Shown: in pieces, positions 23,643-32,036 of the stretch
Numbering within the stretch: position 1 is the first letter of the stretch
Layout: every line of letters begins with the position of its first letter
DNA from: Polaromonas sp. YR568
Lineage (GTDB): Bacteria > Pseudomonadota > Gammaproteobacteria > Burkholderiales > Burkholderiaceae_C
DNA length: 32,036 nt
Direction of reading: 5' to 3'
NCBI GenBank assembly: GCA_945878995.1
Contig: CAMCUN010000045.1
Coordinates: forward strand, 1-32,036
Made by a program: the position numbers and the translations under genes
The notes under the pieces: model-generated
What the model saw: only the letters and a program-made list of their open reading frames with translations
What the model was told of the DNA's origin: nothing
Databases searched by the model: none

Positions 23643-24704
23643 CTAGCGGCGATGAATGCGCGTAGATTCGCGCACCACCAGCTCGGCCGGTATCTGCGAG
23701 ACCGCCGGGATCTTGCCCTGCATCAGTTCAAACAAGGCCTGCGCAGCGCTGGCGCCGACCTCATAGATGGACTGGCGCACCGTGGTCAATGGCGGCAAGG
23801 TAAACGCCGAGTGGGGCAAGTCGTCAAAGCCGACCAGGGAGACGTCTTCCGGCACCCGAATGCCCCCGCGGTACAAAGCCAAACGCGCGCCGTAAGCCAT
23901 TTGATCGTTGGCCGCAATCACCGCCGTGAAAGTCTGGTGGGTGGCCAGCAACTGGTTCATGGCACGAAAGCCGCCAGCTTCCTGAAAGTCGCTGTAGACA
24001 ATCAGACCCTCGTCGCACACCATGTGTTGGCGCAGCAACTCGGCACGAAATCCTGCCACGCGCTGCACTGCATCGGAGTGGTCCAGGGGGCCTGAAATAA
24101 AGGCCACGCGCTGGTGACCCAGGGCATGAAGATGGCGCACCGCCAGGCTGGCGCCCTCCACATTGTCAAAGTCAATGCTGTGCAGTTGGCTGGCCATCAG
24201 TTTGCGGCCCGTGACCACCACAGGAACAGAGCGGGCCACATCGATCAAGGTGTCGTCAGTGAGTTTGCCCGTGAGCACAATGATGCCGTCAACCTTGCGC
24301 TCTTGCAGCATGAGCAGCCGGTCTTTTTCTTCGGCCTCGTTCCAGTGGCCACTGACAAACAGCGGCGAGTAGTTGGCCTGCTGCAGCACATCTTCGATGC
24401 CGCGCAGTGCCTCGCCATAAAAGGGGCTGTCAATGAACTGTGTGAGCACCCCAATGCTCATGGCACGTCCACCCGCCAGGCTGCGTGCGGCAGGGTCGGG
24501 CCTGAAGTTGAGCTCCTCAATCACCGAGCGCACCAGCGCTTGCTTTTCTTGGCTGACCTGCGCCGTGCCATTGAGGATGCGCGAGACCGTGCTGGGCGAC
24601 ACGCCAGCACGTTGCGCCACCATGGTCAAAGTGGTGCGCTGACCGGAGCCTGGCAAATTGGCACGCCGAGTTTGGCGGCTGTCAGGGATGTTGAGCTTGG
24701 GCAT
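23643..24704 (-). CDS. LacI-family transcriptional regulator
   Basis: The 353-residue protein has a short N-terminal extension, then the LacI helix-turn-helix (about 26-46; [20 protein letters not shown]) with the hinge [14 protein letters not shown], and a sugar-binding-protein-like effector domain (IGVLTQF through to the tail ending [13 protein letters not shown]). ATG 24704 fits; the earlier TTG adds three residues. It sits between the GH81 gene upstream and zwf downstream on the same strand, so it likely senses a glucan-derived sugar and controls the beta-glucan genes or zwf-pgl-glk. LacI-like TGAAA-N4-TTTCA sites between the porin and GH16 genes are good operator candidates. Which target it controls is an inference. 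Confidence 0.92.
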   Translation of the reverse strand: MPKLNIPDSRQTRRANLPGSGQRTTLTMVAQRAGVSPSTVSRILNGTAQVSQEKQALVRSVIEELNFRPDPAARSLAGGRAMSIGVLTQFIDSPFYGEALRGIEDVLQQANYSPLFVSGHWNEAEEKDRLLMLQERKVDGIIVLTGKLTDDTLIDVARSVPVVVTGRKLMASQLHSIDFDNVEGASLAVRHLHALGHQRVAFISGPLDHSDAVQRVAGFRAELLRQHMVCDEGLIVYSDFQEAGGFRAMNQLLATHQTFTAVIAANDQMAYGARLALYRGGIRVPEDVSLVGFDDLPHSAFTLPPLTTVRQSIYEVGASAAQALFELMQGKIPAVSQIPAELVVRESTRIHRR

Positions 24705-24816
24705 GGTGCTCAAAATAGGGTGAGGGTTAAAACGTCATCGACAGACCTGACCCAAGTCCTGCGAGGGCCACATTGGGAGGCATAACTCTCAGAATATACA
24801 AAACATATGACCAATC

Positions 24817-27156
24817 TCAAGGCGCCATACTGCGGGCGACTTTTTTGGGCGCCACGCTGAGCACGACACCATCAGAAAACCGCACGTCCATGGCTGCGTC
24901 AGAGGGGTTGTAGGCCAGGTAGGTTTTTTGGCCCGTTGCGGGGTTTTTGAACACGGCATGCGACATCACATTGGCCCACACCGAGGTGTCGGGCACGCCC
25001 ATCTCTGACAAAGCATGCAACCACAGAAAACTGTGTGAGCGCGTCTCACCCAACTCCACCGAACCTCTCGGGTTCCAAATTTGCAGGGCTTTTTCTGGGT
25101 TTTTGAGCGCCAACAGGGACGCATAGATGTCTTGCCAAATGTCTTTGGTCGTTTCATCGCTTTGACCCGAGGCATCGTAGGCTTTGCGGGCCTCCTCGGC
25201 CTTGTTCGCAAAAGACGCCACGTAGTCATTGGGCAACTGGGCCAAATAAACCGAGGCCGGGGTGATGGGCAACAAGTTGATGCCCATGGCCTGGCGGGGC
25301 TCTTCGGTCCACCAAGTGCTGAAACCATAACCCCCGCCAAAGACCATGCTGGCCAAGGGCTGACGGTAATCCGGGTGGAACACATTGCCGTGCGCATCAA
25401 ACCAGTAATGCAGCACCGACGAGACTTCGGTGGCGTACAGGTACATGCCCAGGGCTTTGAGCTCAGGCTGGCCAGTGGCCTCGCCCCACTGCGCCACCGC
25501 GGCCCAGGCATGAATGGCCTCTGAAGAAGACTCTTGGTCGTTGCCCAAGCCAAAAAATTCGCTGTTGCCGCGCGCCCAAGAATGGCCCTCGTACACATCA
25601 AAATTCCGCACAAAAGGAAAATCCGCGCGCTTTCTCTGGGAAGTGGCAATGTCGCGCACCAGCAAATTCACCATGCCGCCCCAGCGCTGCTGCGACGCCC
25701 ACTGCGGGTCACGCCTGGCCACATGCGCAGCCGCCATGATCCAGTAGCCGTAGTGAAAGTGGTGGTCGTTCATGGCCGACACGCTGAAATACTCTTCCGG
25801 GTAGCCCAGCACGCTGCCAATGCCCGCATCGTGCGCAAAATAGCTCAAACTCCGCCCAGAGAACCAAGACTCCATGCGCTGCTTGAGGATTTTTTCCAGT
25901 TCCAGGGCGCTGGCCTCCTGGCCTTGTTGCTCGGCAATCGCCATGAGTTGCGCCACAGCGCCCAAGGCCTTGCCCGTCCAGTAGGTGCCATTGCCCATTT
26001 TCCCGAACAAGCTGTTGGCGCGGCGCCTGTCGCCCACCAGCAATTCATTGAGCGCCTCTTTTTTCTGCGCGCCCTGCAGCGCGGGCCACATGGGCATCAA
26101 GCCATTGACGCGCAACTCGGTGCGAAACTCGTTGCCCGACACCACCGCAATGGGGCCACGCACCGAGGGCAAATGACCCACAGCCTGCGTCTGTGCCGGC
26201 ACTTGGGCCCGCCTATGGTGGAGGTACATGCCCATCAGCGCAGGCGCGGCCACACCGTCCATGGCGCGGGTGCTCACCAGGTAGCGGGTGCTGACCAGGC
26301 TTTGTGCTTCGTCATAGGCCCACTGCACCTCGGTGTGGTCGACAAACGCAAAGGCAGCCTCGGCATAGGCTTGGCGGGTGGCGGCGTCGCCTTGTGGCAA
26401 CACGCCGATGGAAAAATAGCGCGCCTGCCCTTCAAACGCCAACTGAACTAGGCCCTGTGCGCCCTGTGTGAGCCGCGTACCCACAGGCACATACAGGCCA
26501 TACAACGCGCCATGGGCCTTGAAGTAATGCACCTGCTTGTTGCCAAGGGTCTGTGGCGCAAGCTCAGCCGCCTGCACCTGCTGGCCCAGCTTGAGCGTCA
26601 CATCGCCACGGCTGACTTCAAAGTAAGCCATGGGGCTGCCGTGCAGCAGGTGGCTGCGCAAATGGTCTTGCCCTTGGCGCATTTCTACCGTGATGTTCCA
26701 GTCACCCGCCTTGAGCAAGCGGGCATCGGCGGGCTCAAAGTCTTGGGGGGAGACCGTGAAGTCGGCCACATGCGGGTAGGTGACGGCGGTCTTGCCTGTG
26801 CTGCCTTTGGCCCAATTTTTAAGTGCAGAAATCGGCCCCACTTGGGCCTGCGGAAAACCCATCTCCATGCCTTGCGGCGTGGCCTTGAAGCTCAAGGGGT
26901 GGGCATGCAGCACGTCTGACCACTGGCCGTACATCAGCGAGGAATACCAGGTGTTGGTGGGCACGGCTTGCTTGAGCATGTCGCCCGCGCGAAAAGGCGC
27001 GGGCTTGGGCCGTTCCGATTCGCCTGGCTTGGGGGCCAGCCAAATGGCACCCGCCCCTACTGGCGCGGTTTGCGCTTGGACTAAAGGCATCAGCAGCGCA
27101 GAACAAGCCAACAAGACAGCCGCCCCTCGCGAGGCCCTCCACAAAGTCGAGCGCAT
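24817..27156 (-). CDS. Secreted endo-beta-1,3-glucanase, glycoside hydrolase family 81
   Basis: GH81 enzymes are inverting endo-beta-1,3-glucanases that cut laminarin, curdlan or fungal glucan. The 779-residue protein has a Sec signal (MRSTLWRASRGAAVLLACSA to VQAQ). The N-terminal beta-sandwich starts TNTWYSSLMYG. The helical catalytic domain has NDHHFHYGYW (Asp464), NFDVYEGHSWARG and NDQESSSEAIHAW with Glu542 and Glu546 as the acid/base candidates, the signature of GH81. No carbohydrate-binding module is apparent. ATG 27156 shares one base with the stop of the porin gene (TGATG), so the two are translated together. The lacI gene follows after 112 bp. I assign the family with confidence; the natural substrate is inferred from the GH16 gene alongside. 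Confidence 0.9.
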   Translation of the reverse strand: MRSTLWRASRGAAVLLACSALLMPLVQAQTAPVGAGAIWLAPKPGESERPKPAPFRAGDMLKQAVPTNTWYSSLMYGQWSDVLHAHPLSFKATPQGMEMGFPQAQVGPISALKNWAKGSTGKTAVTYPHVADFTVSPQDFEPADARLLKAGDWNITVEMRQGQDHLRSHLLHGSPMAYFEVSRGDVTLKLGQQVQAAELAPQTLGNKQVHYFKAHGALYGLYVPVGTRLTQGAQGLVQLAFEGQARYFSIGVLPQGDAATRQAYAEAAFAFVDHTEVQWAYDEAQSLVSTRYLVSTRAMDGVAAPALMGMYLHHRRAQVPAQTQAVGHLPSVRGPIAVVSGNEFRTELRVNGLMPMWPALQGAQKKEALNELLVGDRRRANSLFGKMGNGTYWTGKALGAVAQLMAIAEQQGQEASALELEKILKQRMESWFSGRSLSYFAHDAGIGSVLGYPEEYFSVSAMNDHHFHYGYWIMAAAHVARRDPQWASQQRWGGMVNLLVRDIATSQRKRADFPFVRNFDVYEGHSWARGNSEFFGLGNDQESSSEAIHAWAAVAQWGEATGQPELKALGMYLYATEVSSVLHYWFDAHGNVFHPDYRQPLASMVFGGGYGFSTWWTEEPRQAMGINLLPITPASVYLAQLPNDYVASFANKAEEARKAYDASGQSDETTKDIWQDIYASLLALKNPEKALQIWNPRGSVELGETRSHSFLWLHALSEMGVPDTSVWANVMSHAVFKNPATGQKTYLAYNPSDAAMDVRFSDGVVLSVAPKKVARSMAP

Positions 27157-28586
27157 CAAAAGGTCCAGGTCAGTCCCACGGTGGCACTGTGGCCCACACG
27201 GTCATACAGCGGGTTCACGCCCAAAAAGCCGTTGTTGGGCATGCTCACGGGCGCAGGCCCCGTTTTTTGGAATTGCGCCCTGGCCACACCCGCCGTGACG
27301 GTCAGGCCTTTGCTGATTTCCGGCACTTTTCGGGCCGCGCCCAAATTCAGGTGCAAAGCCGAATTGCTCTGACCCCACTCTTGGGGGTTTTTGGACGAGG
27401 CTTGCGGGAAATACACTCCACCCACGGTGTAGGTGTAGAGCCCGCGGTAGTGGCTCCAGCCCAGCATGGCGTCGTAGGCGGTGGCTTTGTAGCCCTGGTA
27501 GGCGGCCGAACTCGGGCCGTAGTTAAAGCCCGGGTCCAGGCCGAACAAGCAGGTGCTCAGGGCTGCGCTGTAGTTGCACGAGGCAGCCGAGCCTGACCAC
27601 TGGCTGCGGCGCGCACCCCAGGTGAACATGTTTTGGGGGTTGGGCCAGTGGTTGCCCTGCAACACCACCACGCTTTGGCTGGGCGCATTGGCCCGACGGG
27701 GGGTGGAGTTGTCTGAAGGCAGTGTGTCTGGGTCCCCGATCCAGCCCACCAAAGCTGATTTGCCAAACGCGCTTTGCTTGGCACCCTTGGCCGTCTGTAC
27801 GGTTAGCTCCACCAAGTTCTTGGCGTTTGAAAATTGAAAAAATAGCTCTAAGGCGCTGGGCTTGGTGGGGTTGGGGGAAAACGCCCGCCCCGAGGAGTCT
27901 TTGCGGGCTTGGTCCACCATGAAGGTGTTGCGTTCGTTAGAGGCCGCTGTCAGCTCCACACTCAGTTTGCCTGAACCATCCTCCCACATAGGTGAGGTCA
28001 GGCGCACGGCCGTTGGGAAAATGCCAAAACCAGCCCCAGAATCGGCCCACACCCCAGACAGGCCAATGGGAAACGAAAAGGCATCGGAGCGCGACCACGA
28101 GCGCGACAGCTGCGTGCCCAGTTTGAGCGAGCCCAAGTCTGGCCGGCTGATGCCCACAAAGCGTTCTGTGAAGTCACGGCTGAGCAAACCCGAGCCGTCT
28201 TCCCGGTAGTCCACGTCAGGGGATTTGAAAAACCGCGCCACCTCGTCACCCCGCCAGCGGTAGGTTAACTTGGCTTCAATCCCTACGGCTCCAGCAGACT
28301 CATGGCTCCAGCCCAAGGTGAGTTGCTGCATGCTCAGCTCAGAATTTCTGTCTGCCCGACTGGTTTGCGCCATGCTGGGCTTGGATTGCGCGTTGCGGCT
28401 GTCAAAGGAATAGACCGACGCCTCGTTGGCCACCGTGCGCGCGCCCGCCGCGCTGCGGCTGAACTCGTGTTTGCTAAAGCCAGTGATCTCAAACTTGTGG
28501 CCATCCGGGCCGTCGAAGTTGGCTGCCATAAGGGCCGCTGGGGCTGACAGAACCAGCGCCAGGGCTGGGCGGTTGATTGTTTTCAT
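27156..28586 (-). CDS. Outer-membrane beta-barrel protein, probable glucan-oligosaccharide porin
   Basis: The 476-residue product has a signal peptide (MKTINRPALALVLSAPAALMA) and a mature part rich in alternating aromatic and polar strands, Gly and Asp. It ends in a classic outer-membrane C-terminus (SATVGLTWTF, terminal Phe). Short strings such as FVGISRPDLGSLKLGTQLSRSW match general porins (Gram-negative porin type 4-like); two Cys in SCNYSAALSTC may form an external loop disulfide. There is no TonB box or plug domain, so this is passive entry. It overlaps and precedes the GH81 gene, which suggests it admits beta-1,3-glucan oligosaccharides. ATG 28586 is preferred to the TTG three codons upstream; its ribosome-binding site is weak. 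Confidence 0.82.
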   Translation of the reverse strand: MKTINRPALALVLSAPAALMAANFDGPDGHKFEITGFSKHEFSRSAAGARTVANEASVYSFDSRNAQSKPSMAQTSRADRNSELSMQQLTLGWSHESAGAVGIEAKLTYRWRGDEVARFFKSPDVDYREDGSGLLSRDFTERFVGISRPDLGSLKLGTQLSRSWSRSDAFSFPIGLSGVWADSGAGFGIFPTAVRLTSPMWEDGSGKLSVELTAASNERNTFMVDQARKDSSGRAFSPNPTKPSALELFFQFSNAKNLVELTVQTAKGAKQSAFGKSALVGWIGDPDTLPSDNSTPRRANAPSQSVVVLQGNHWPNPQNMFTWGARRSQWSGSAASCNYSAALSTCLFGLDPGFNYGPSSAAYQGYKATAYDAMLGWSHYRGLYTYTVGGVYFPQASSKNPQEWGQSNSALHLNLGAARKVPEISKGLTVTAGVARAQFQKTGPAPVSMPNNGFLGVNPLYDRVGHSATVGLTWTF

Positions 28587-28645
28587 GTGCGGCAACTCGA
28601 AAAATGAAGAAAAGCAGGCTGACGAACTGACTGGAGGTCATTTCT

Positions 28646-28659
28646 TGAAAGCCCTTTCA
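28646..28659. promoter_or_regulatory. LacI-type operator candidate TGAAAGCCCTTTCA (porin side)
   Basis: This 14-bp near-palindrome matches the common LacI-family layout TGAAA-N4-TTTCA, with CC in place of the usual central CG. It lies 60 bp before the porin start on the porin side of the divergent region, where it could block the porin-GH81 transcript. Confidence 0.5.
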
Positions 28660-28922
28660 TACTCGAGTTTCTGCCGCCCACACCAATCAGTCAACCGTCA
28701 AACCCGCTCAGTATCCTAGAGAAAACCCTTGATTCATTGGAGATCAAGGCACAGTAGCAAGCCAGTACATGGTGTCAAACCGGCCAAAAAATATGCGGAA
28801 TTGTATTTTTTTTAAAAAACAACCGCTCACAGGGCGAGGCCCGCCGAAGAGATTGAAAAGGCTTGATTTCTAGGGAAAACGCCAATGGAAGGGGTAAAAA
28901 AATGGCCCTATCGTTCAAAGCT

Positions 28923-28949
28923 TGAAATCGCTTTCTGAAATCGCTTTCA
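28923..28949. promoter_or_regulatory. Tandem LacI-type operators TGAAATCGCTTTC x2 (GH16 side)
   Basis: Two identical 13-bp units, 28923-28935 and 28936-28948, abut exactly; the second completes TGAAATCGCTTTCA. Each is a near-palindrome with central CG, the standard LacI-family pattern. A third partial copy, ATCGTTTTCA, follows at about 28949. They lie about 80-100 bp before the GH16 start. Confidence 0.55.
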
Positions 28950-29025
28950 TCGTTTTCATATTTCAGGGTCCTGCGCCCTGTTGAAACCGACCGAAAGCAA
29001 GCGCACCACTGACCTAAGGATGACC

Positions 29026-32000
29026 ATGGCCGAGATCAAACTGCCCGCAACGCAACCCACCACCCCACTCAAAGCTGTGCCACTCGCGCACCAGCCTGGG
29101 GAGCTTGCTGCGGCATCAGTGGGCGAGTGGTCACCTGCGAGCCGCGCTCTGGGCCGCAAAGAATCGAGCGCAGAGGCCAATGCCGCCACGGCCCATACCC
29201 ATGGCGCACCCCGGGGCAAGCTGCCAAGCGCCAGGAGGCGCATCACCGACCAGGATGAATTGCCCCTGGTTGAGTCAGACACTGCGATTGAAAACACCGA
29301 GCAGGCGTTCAGTGCGGCCAATGCGCTTGAGCTGGACACCCTGCCTGCCGAGCCGTCTGCTGCGTTCAGTGGCAGCGGTCTCACCATGTCCGAGTCGGTG
29401 CTGGTCGCCCAACTGGAATTACCCACCCTTCCGCCCGCACCCTCAGGAGCAGGCCCTGCCGCAAGCAGCGCGGGGCCAGCGGCAAGTTCTTCATTTGGCG
29501 GCTTGGCGGGTCTGTTTGGAGGAGCCGCCGCATTGGGCTTGATGGCTGGCGGCCAAGGTGGTGGTAAATCAGCGGGCCTGTCGAGCAGCACTGAGACGCC
29601 GGCGCCTGGTGTGCAGACAAGCATTGCAGGTCGTCTGGTCAATGGCTACATCGACAAAGCCATCGTGTTTCAGGACAACGATGGTGACGGCGTGCTGGAC
29701 AACGACCAAGACGGCGTGGACGAAGCCGGCGAAGAGCCCTACGCCATCACGGGCAGTGACGGAAAGTTCAACTTGATGGGTGCCAACCCAGCGGGCGCGT
29801 CTTTGATGACCTTGTCGACCGCCAACACCGTAGACATGTCCACCGGTGAAAAAGTCACCAGCGTCTTCAAGGCGCCGGCCAATGCCAAAGTGATCTCGCC
29901 GCTGTCAACCCTGATTGAGGCGGGCGCGAAAACGGGCATGACCGAATCCATGCTCAAAACCGCCTTCGGTATAGACCCCAGCACCTCGCTGCTGAACTTC
30001 GACCCCGTGTCCAGCGCCACCACGGGCAATGCTGCCGCTGCAACACAAGCCCTCAAGGTCAAGGCTGCCAGCGTGATGGTCTCCAACCTCATGGACGTGG
30101 GCAGCAGCTTGATTCAAGGGGCCAAAAATGCGGCCAGCGCTGATTTTTCAGCCGCCGTGGTCACCAGCTTGGTCACTTCCATCAAAAACAACCCCACGGG
30201 TTTGGACTTGAGCCAGGCCAGCGCCGTCACCACCGTGTTGACCCAGGCCCTGAGCGCATCGTCGGTGAGCACCAGCGATGCCCTCACCACTGTGGTGGGG
30301 CATGCGGCCAACAAACTCAAAGACGGCAACGCCCAGCTGATGACACAGTCCTCTGGAGCCGATCCCATGGTGGCCTTGGAGAACATGGCCAAGGTTGAAA
30401 AGGCCGTGCAATCGACAGTGGCAAATTCGGTCAAAGAGGCCGTACAAGACTCCAGCAACACCAGCAAAGTCGCGGCATTGCAAAACCTCAACGTGCAGAC
30501 CGAGGCCACCAACGCCGTGGTGCCCAAGCTGGTGGTGTTTGAGACCTTGAACTTCAACGCGGCCCAAAATGTCAAGGCCGATGCCTTTGAGGGGGCTACC
30601 GCTGCGGCCGTGGTGCAAAGCGACAACAACACCGTCATGAGCTTTGTGAAAGCGGCCGGCAGCAGTGCCGCCAATGCCGGCGCGACCCTGTCCACCGGCA
30701 AGGTCGGTACGCTGGGCACGCTCAATACATTTGACTTTTCCACCACCACCAAACTGGGCATGTGGGTGCACTCGGCGCAGGCGGGCACCAAAGTACGGCT
30801 GGAAATTGGCGACTCGGCGGCCGGCGGCTACCCCAAAGACAACAACTGGGTGGCAGTGGAGTCCAGCACCACCAAGGCGGGCTGGGAATACCTGAACTTC
30901 GATTTCAGCGCGCCCAGCAGCCGCTTCATTGCCAACGGCGGCTCTGGCGGTTATGTGGGCACGACCGCTCTCAAGTCGAGCGTCAATTACGACATGCTCA
31001 ATGTCTTCTTCGACTTGGGCTCCACCAAGCTCACGTCTCAAACCTATCACTTTGACGCGCTGGGCTATGCCAAAGCCAGCCCAGGTGCGGCCCCACTGGA
31101 CATTGCCTATCAAACTGCACAGGCAGTGCCCGCAGGCTACACCCTGGCTTTCAGCGACGAGTTTGGCGGCGAGATCGCGTCAGTGAGCAACGCCAGCAAA
31201 GCCACGCCCGATGCCAGCAAATGGCTGCTTCAAACAGGCAAAGGTCCCAACGGTGACGGATGGGGCAATGGCGAGTCGCAAACCTACACCAACACCCTGG
31301 ACAACGCCTATGTCCAAAACGGCGCGCTGCGCATCGTGGCCAACAAAACCGGCGACAGCATCACCTCGGCCCGCCTGAAATCGGTGGCCGACATGGAGCC
31401 CTACGGCTACATGGAAGTGCGCGCCAAGATCCCCGCCGCGCAAGGCGCGTGGCCTGCAATCTGGATGCTGGGCAAAGGCACCTGGCCTGACACCGGCGAA
31501 ATCGACGTGATGGAGTGGACGCAAAAATATTTCGGCACTTCGGAAGTACAGGCTGCGCTGCACTTCAAGCAGTCATATGGCGACACCCAGTTCAAGAAAA
31601 GCACCACCCTGAGCAGTCCCATCACCGACTTCCACACCTACCAAGTGTGGTGGACGCAGGACTACATCCGCTTTGGTGTGGACAGCAACAACGACAACGC
31701 CTACTACGAGTACAAAAAACCCAACGGCGCCACACCGGCCAACTGGCCGTTTGACAACCCCATGGACATCATCCTGAACCTGGCCATAGGCGGGACACTG
31801 GGGGGAACGGTGCCTGCCGGCAATTTCTCTTACGAGATGGCGGTGGATTATGTGAGGCTGTATCAGGGGCCAGCGATTGGCAAAGGCCCGACAACGGCGC
31901 CAACCGCGCCCACCGCCGCCGCAGCCGACGTGGTCTCGCTCTACAGCGATGCCTACACCACCACAGGCGGCTTTGACATCCCCAACTGGGGCCAAAGCAA

Positions 32001-32036
32001 GATGGTGGCCGACACCACCATCGCCTCCAACAAAGT
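29026..32036 (+). CDS. Multidomain GH16 beta-1,3-glucanase (laminarinase-like), C-terminus outside window
   Basis: The frame is open to the right edge (at least 1003 residues). I choose ATG 29026 for its AAGGA 5 nt upstream; ATG 29020 is possible. Residues 1-155 are low-complexity, acidic to Pro/Ala-rich, without a Sec signal; 157-176 are a Gly/Ala hydrophobic stretch (FGGLAGLFGGAAALGLMAGG). Residues 201-360 hold a module starting GRLVNGYIDKAIVFQD with an Asp-rich loop (DNDGDGVLDNDQDGVDEAGE), shared with the lipase at 4.3-6.1 kb. A helical linker follows, then a probable jelly-roll carbohydrate-binding module (about 503-690). The GH16 domain starts near 704 (GYTLAFSDEF) and has GEIDVMEW, with Glu825, Asp827 and Glu830 forming E-x-D-x-x-E. 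From about 940 a second module begins (VVSLYSDAY, then NWGQS). It should cut beta-1,3-glucan such as laminarin outside the cell. It is divergent from the porin-GH81 operon. Confidence 0.88.
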   Translation, partial: MAEIKLPATQPTTPLKAVPLAHQPGELAAASVGEWSPASRALGRKESSAEANAATAHTHGAPRGKLPSARRRITDQDELPLVESDTAIENTEQAFSAANALELDTLPAEPSAAFSGSGLTMSESVLVAQLELPTLPPAPSGAGPAASSAGPAASSSFGGLAGLFGGAAALGLMAGGQGGGKSAGLSSSTETPAPGVQTSIAGRLVNGYIDKAIVFQDNDGDGVLDNDQDGVDEAGEEPYAITGSDGKFNLMGANPAGASLMTLSTANTVDMSTGEKVTSVFKAPANAKVISPLSTLIEAGAKTGMTESMLKTAFGIDPSTSLLNFDPVSSATTGNAAAATQALKVKAASVMVSNLMDVGSSLIQGAKNAASADFSAAVVTSLVTSIKNNPTGLDLSQASAVTTVLTQALSASSVSTSDALTTVVGHAANKLKDGNAQLMTQSSGADPMVALENMAKVEKAVQSTVANSVKEAVQDSSNTSKVAALQNLNVQTEATNAVVPKLVVFETLNFNAAQNVKADAFEGATAAAVVQSDNNTVMSFVKAAGSSAANAGATLSTGKVGTLGTLNTFDFSTTTKLGMWVHSAQAGTKVRLEIGDSAAGGYPKDNNWVAVESSTTKAGWEYLNFDFSAPSSRFIANGGSGGYVGTTALKSSVNYDMLNVFFDLGSTKLTSQTYHFDALGYAKASPGAAPLDIAYQTAQAVPAGYTLAFSDEFGGEIASVSNASKATPDASKWLLQTGKGPNGDGWGNGESQTYTNTLDNAYVQNGALRIVANKTGDSITSARLKSVADMEPYGYMEVRAKIPAAQGAWPAIWMLGKGTWPDTGEIDVMEWTQKYFGTSEVQAALHFKQSYGDTQFKKSTTLSSPITDFHTYQVWWTQDYIRFGVDSNNDNAYYEYKKPNGATPANWPFDNPMDIILNLAIGGTLGGTVPAGNFSYEMAVDYVRLYQGPAIGKGPTTAPTAPTAAAADVVSLYSDAYTTTGGFDIPNWGQSKMVADTTIASNK

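Larger units (their letters stand above)
28587..29025. promoter_or_regulatory. Divergent control region between the porin and GH16 genes
   Basis: This 439-bp stretch has no credible gene. It is AT-richer than its neighbours and includes a self-complementary T8A6 tract (28805-28819) that may bend DNA or act as an UP-like element. Operator-like sites are listed separately. Near the GH16 start, a hairpin CAGGG/CCCTG (28964-28980), flanked by TTTC/GAAA, would form in the leader. I cannot assign -35/-10 boxes with confidence for either direction. Confidence 0.5.

Overview
The window looks like a chromosomal segment of a GC-rich betaproteobacterium, most likely Burkholderiales (Comamonadaceae-like). 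This rests on gene content and protein character, not on a database search. Genes are densely packed with 1-14 nt overlaps. I see no rRNA, tRNA, CRISPR array, complete insertion sequence or phage gene.

Left part (1-8.1 kb). A partial minus-strand Pro/Ala-repeat lipoprotein is followed on the plus strand by xdhC, an O-acetylhomoserine sulfhydrylase (metY), the membrane urate hydroxylase puuD, a large lipoprotein lipase/esterase, and an unusual metallophosphoesterase with a membrane-spanning C-terminal half.

Middle (8.1-20 kb): purine uptake and catabolism. A minus-strand operon xdhA-xdhB-8-oxoguanine deaminase diverges from a plus-strand operon of a LysR regulator and a complete BMP-type ABC importer (ATPase, two permeases, substrate-binding lipoprotein). 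Xanthine dehydrogenase and 8-oxoguanine deaminase both make urate, which PuuD would oxidise; XdhC inserts the sulfurated Mo cofactor. Between the two parts lie a solitary MNT nucleotidyltransferase antitoxin and the frameshifted stub of its HEPN toxin partner. A long imperfect palindrome sits between xdhB and the deaminase gene.

Right part (20-32 kb): beta-1,3-glucan and glucose use. On the minus strand, in transcription order, are an outer-membrane beta-barrel protein, a GH81 endo-beta-1,3-glucanase, a LacI-family regulator, zwf, pgl and glk. A multidomain GH16 laminarinase-like gene runs divergently off the right edge. Together they suggest extracellular cleavage of laminarin-type glucan, passage through the outer membrane, phosphorylation of glucose and entry into 6-phosphogluconate metabolism. 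Sugar-type operators are visible: two GTAA-N5-TTAC palindromes 53 bp apart before zwf, and LacI-like TGAAA-N4-TTTCA sites between the porin and GH16 genes.

The most interesting observations are: a shared ~160-residue N-terminal module in two unlinked exported hydrolases (the lipase and the GH16 enzyme); a GH16 enzyme without a Sec signal but with a Gly/Ala-rich hydrophobic segment; the decayed HEPN/MNT pair; and the palindromic and hairpin elements in several leaders.
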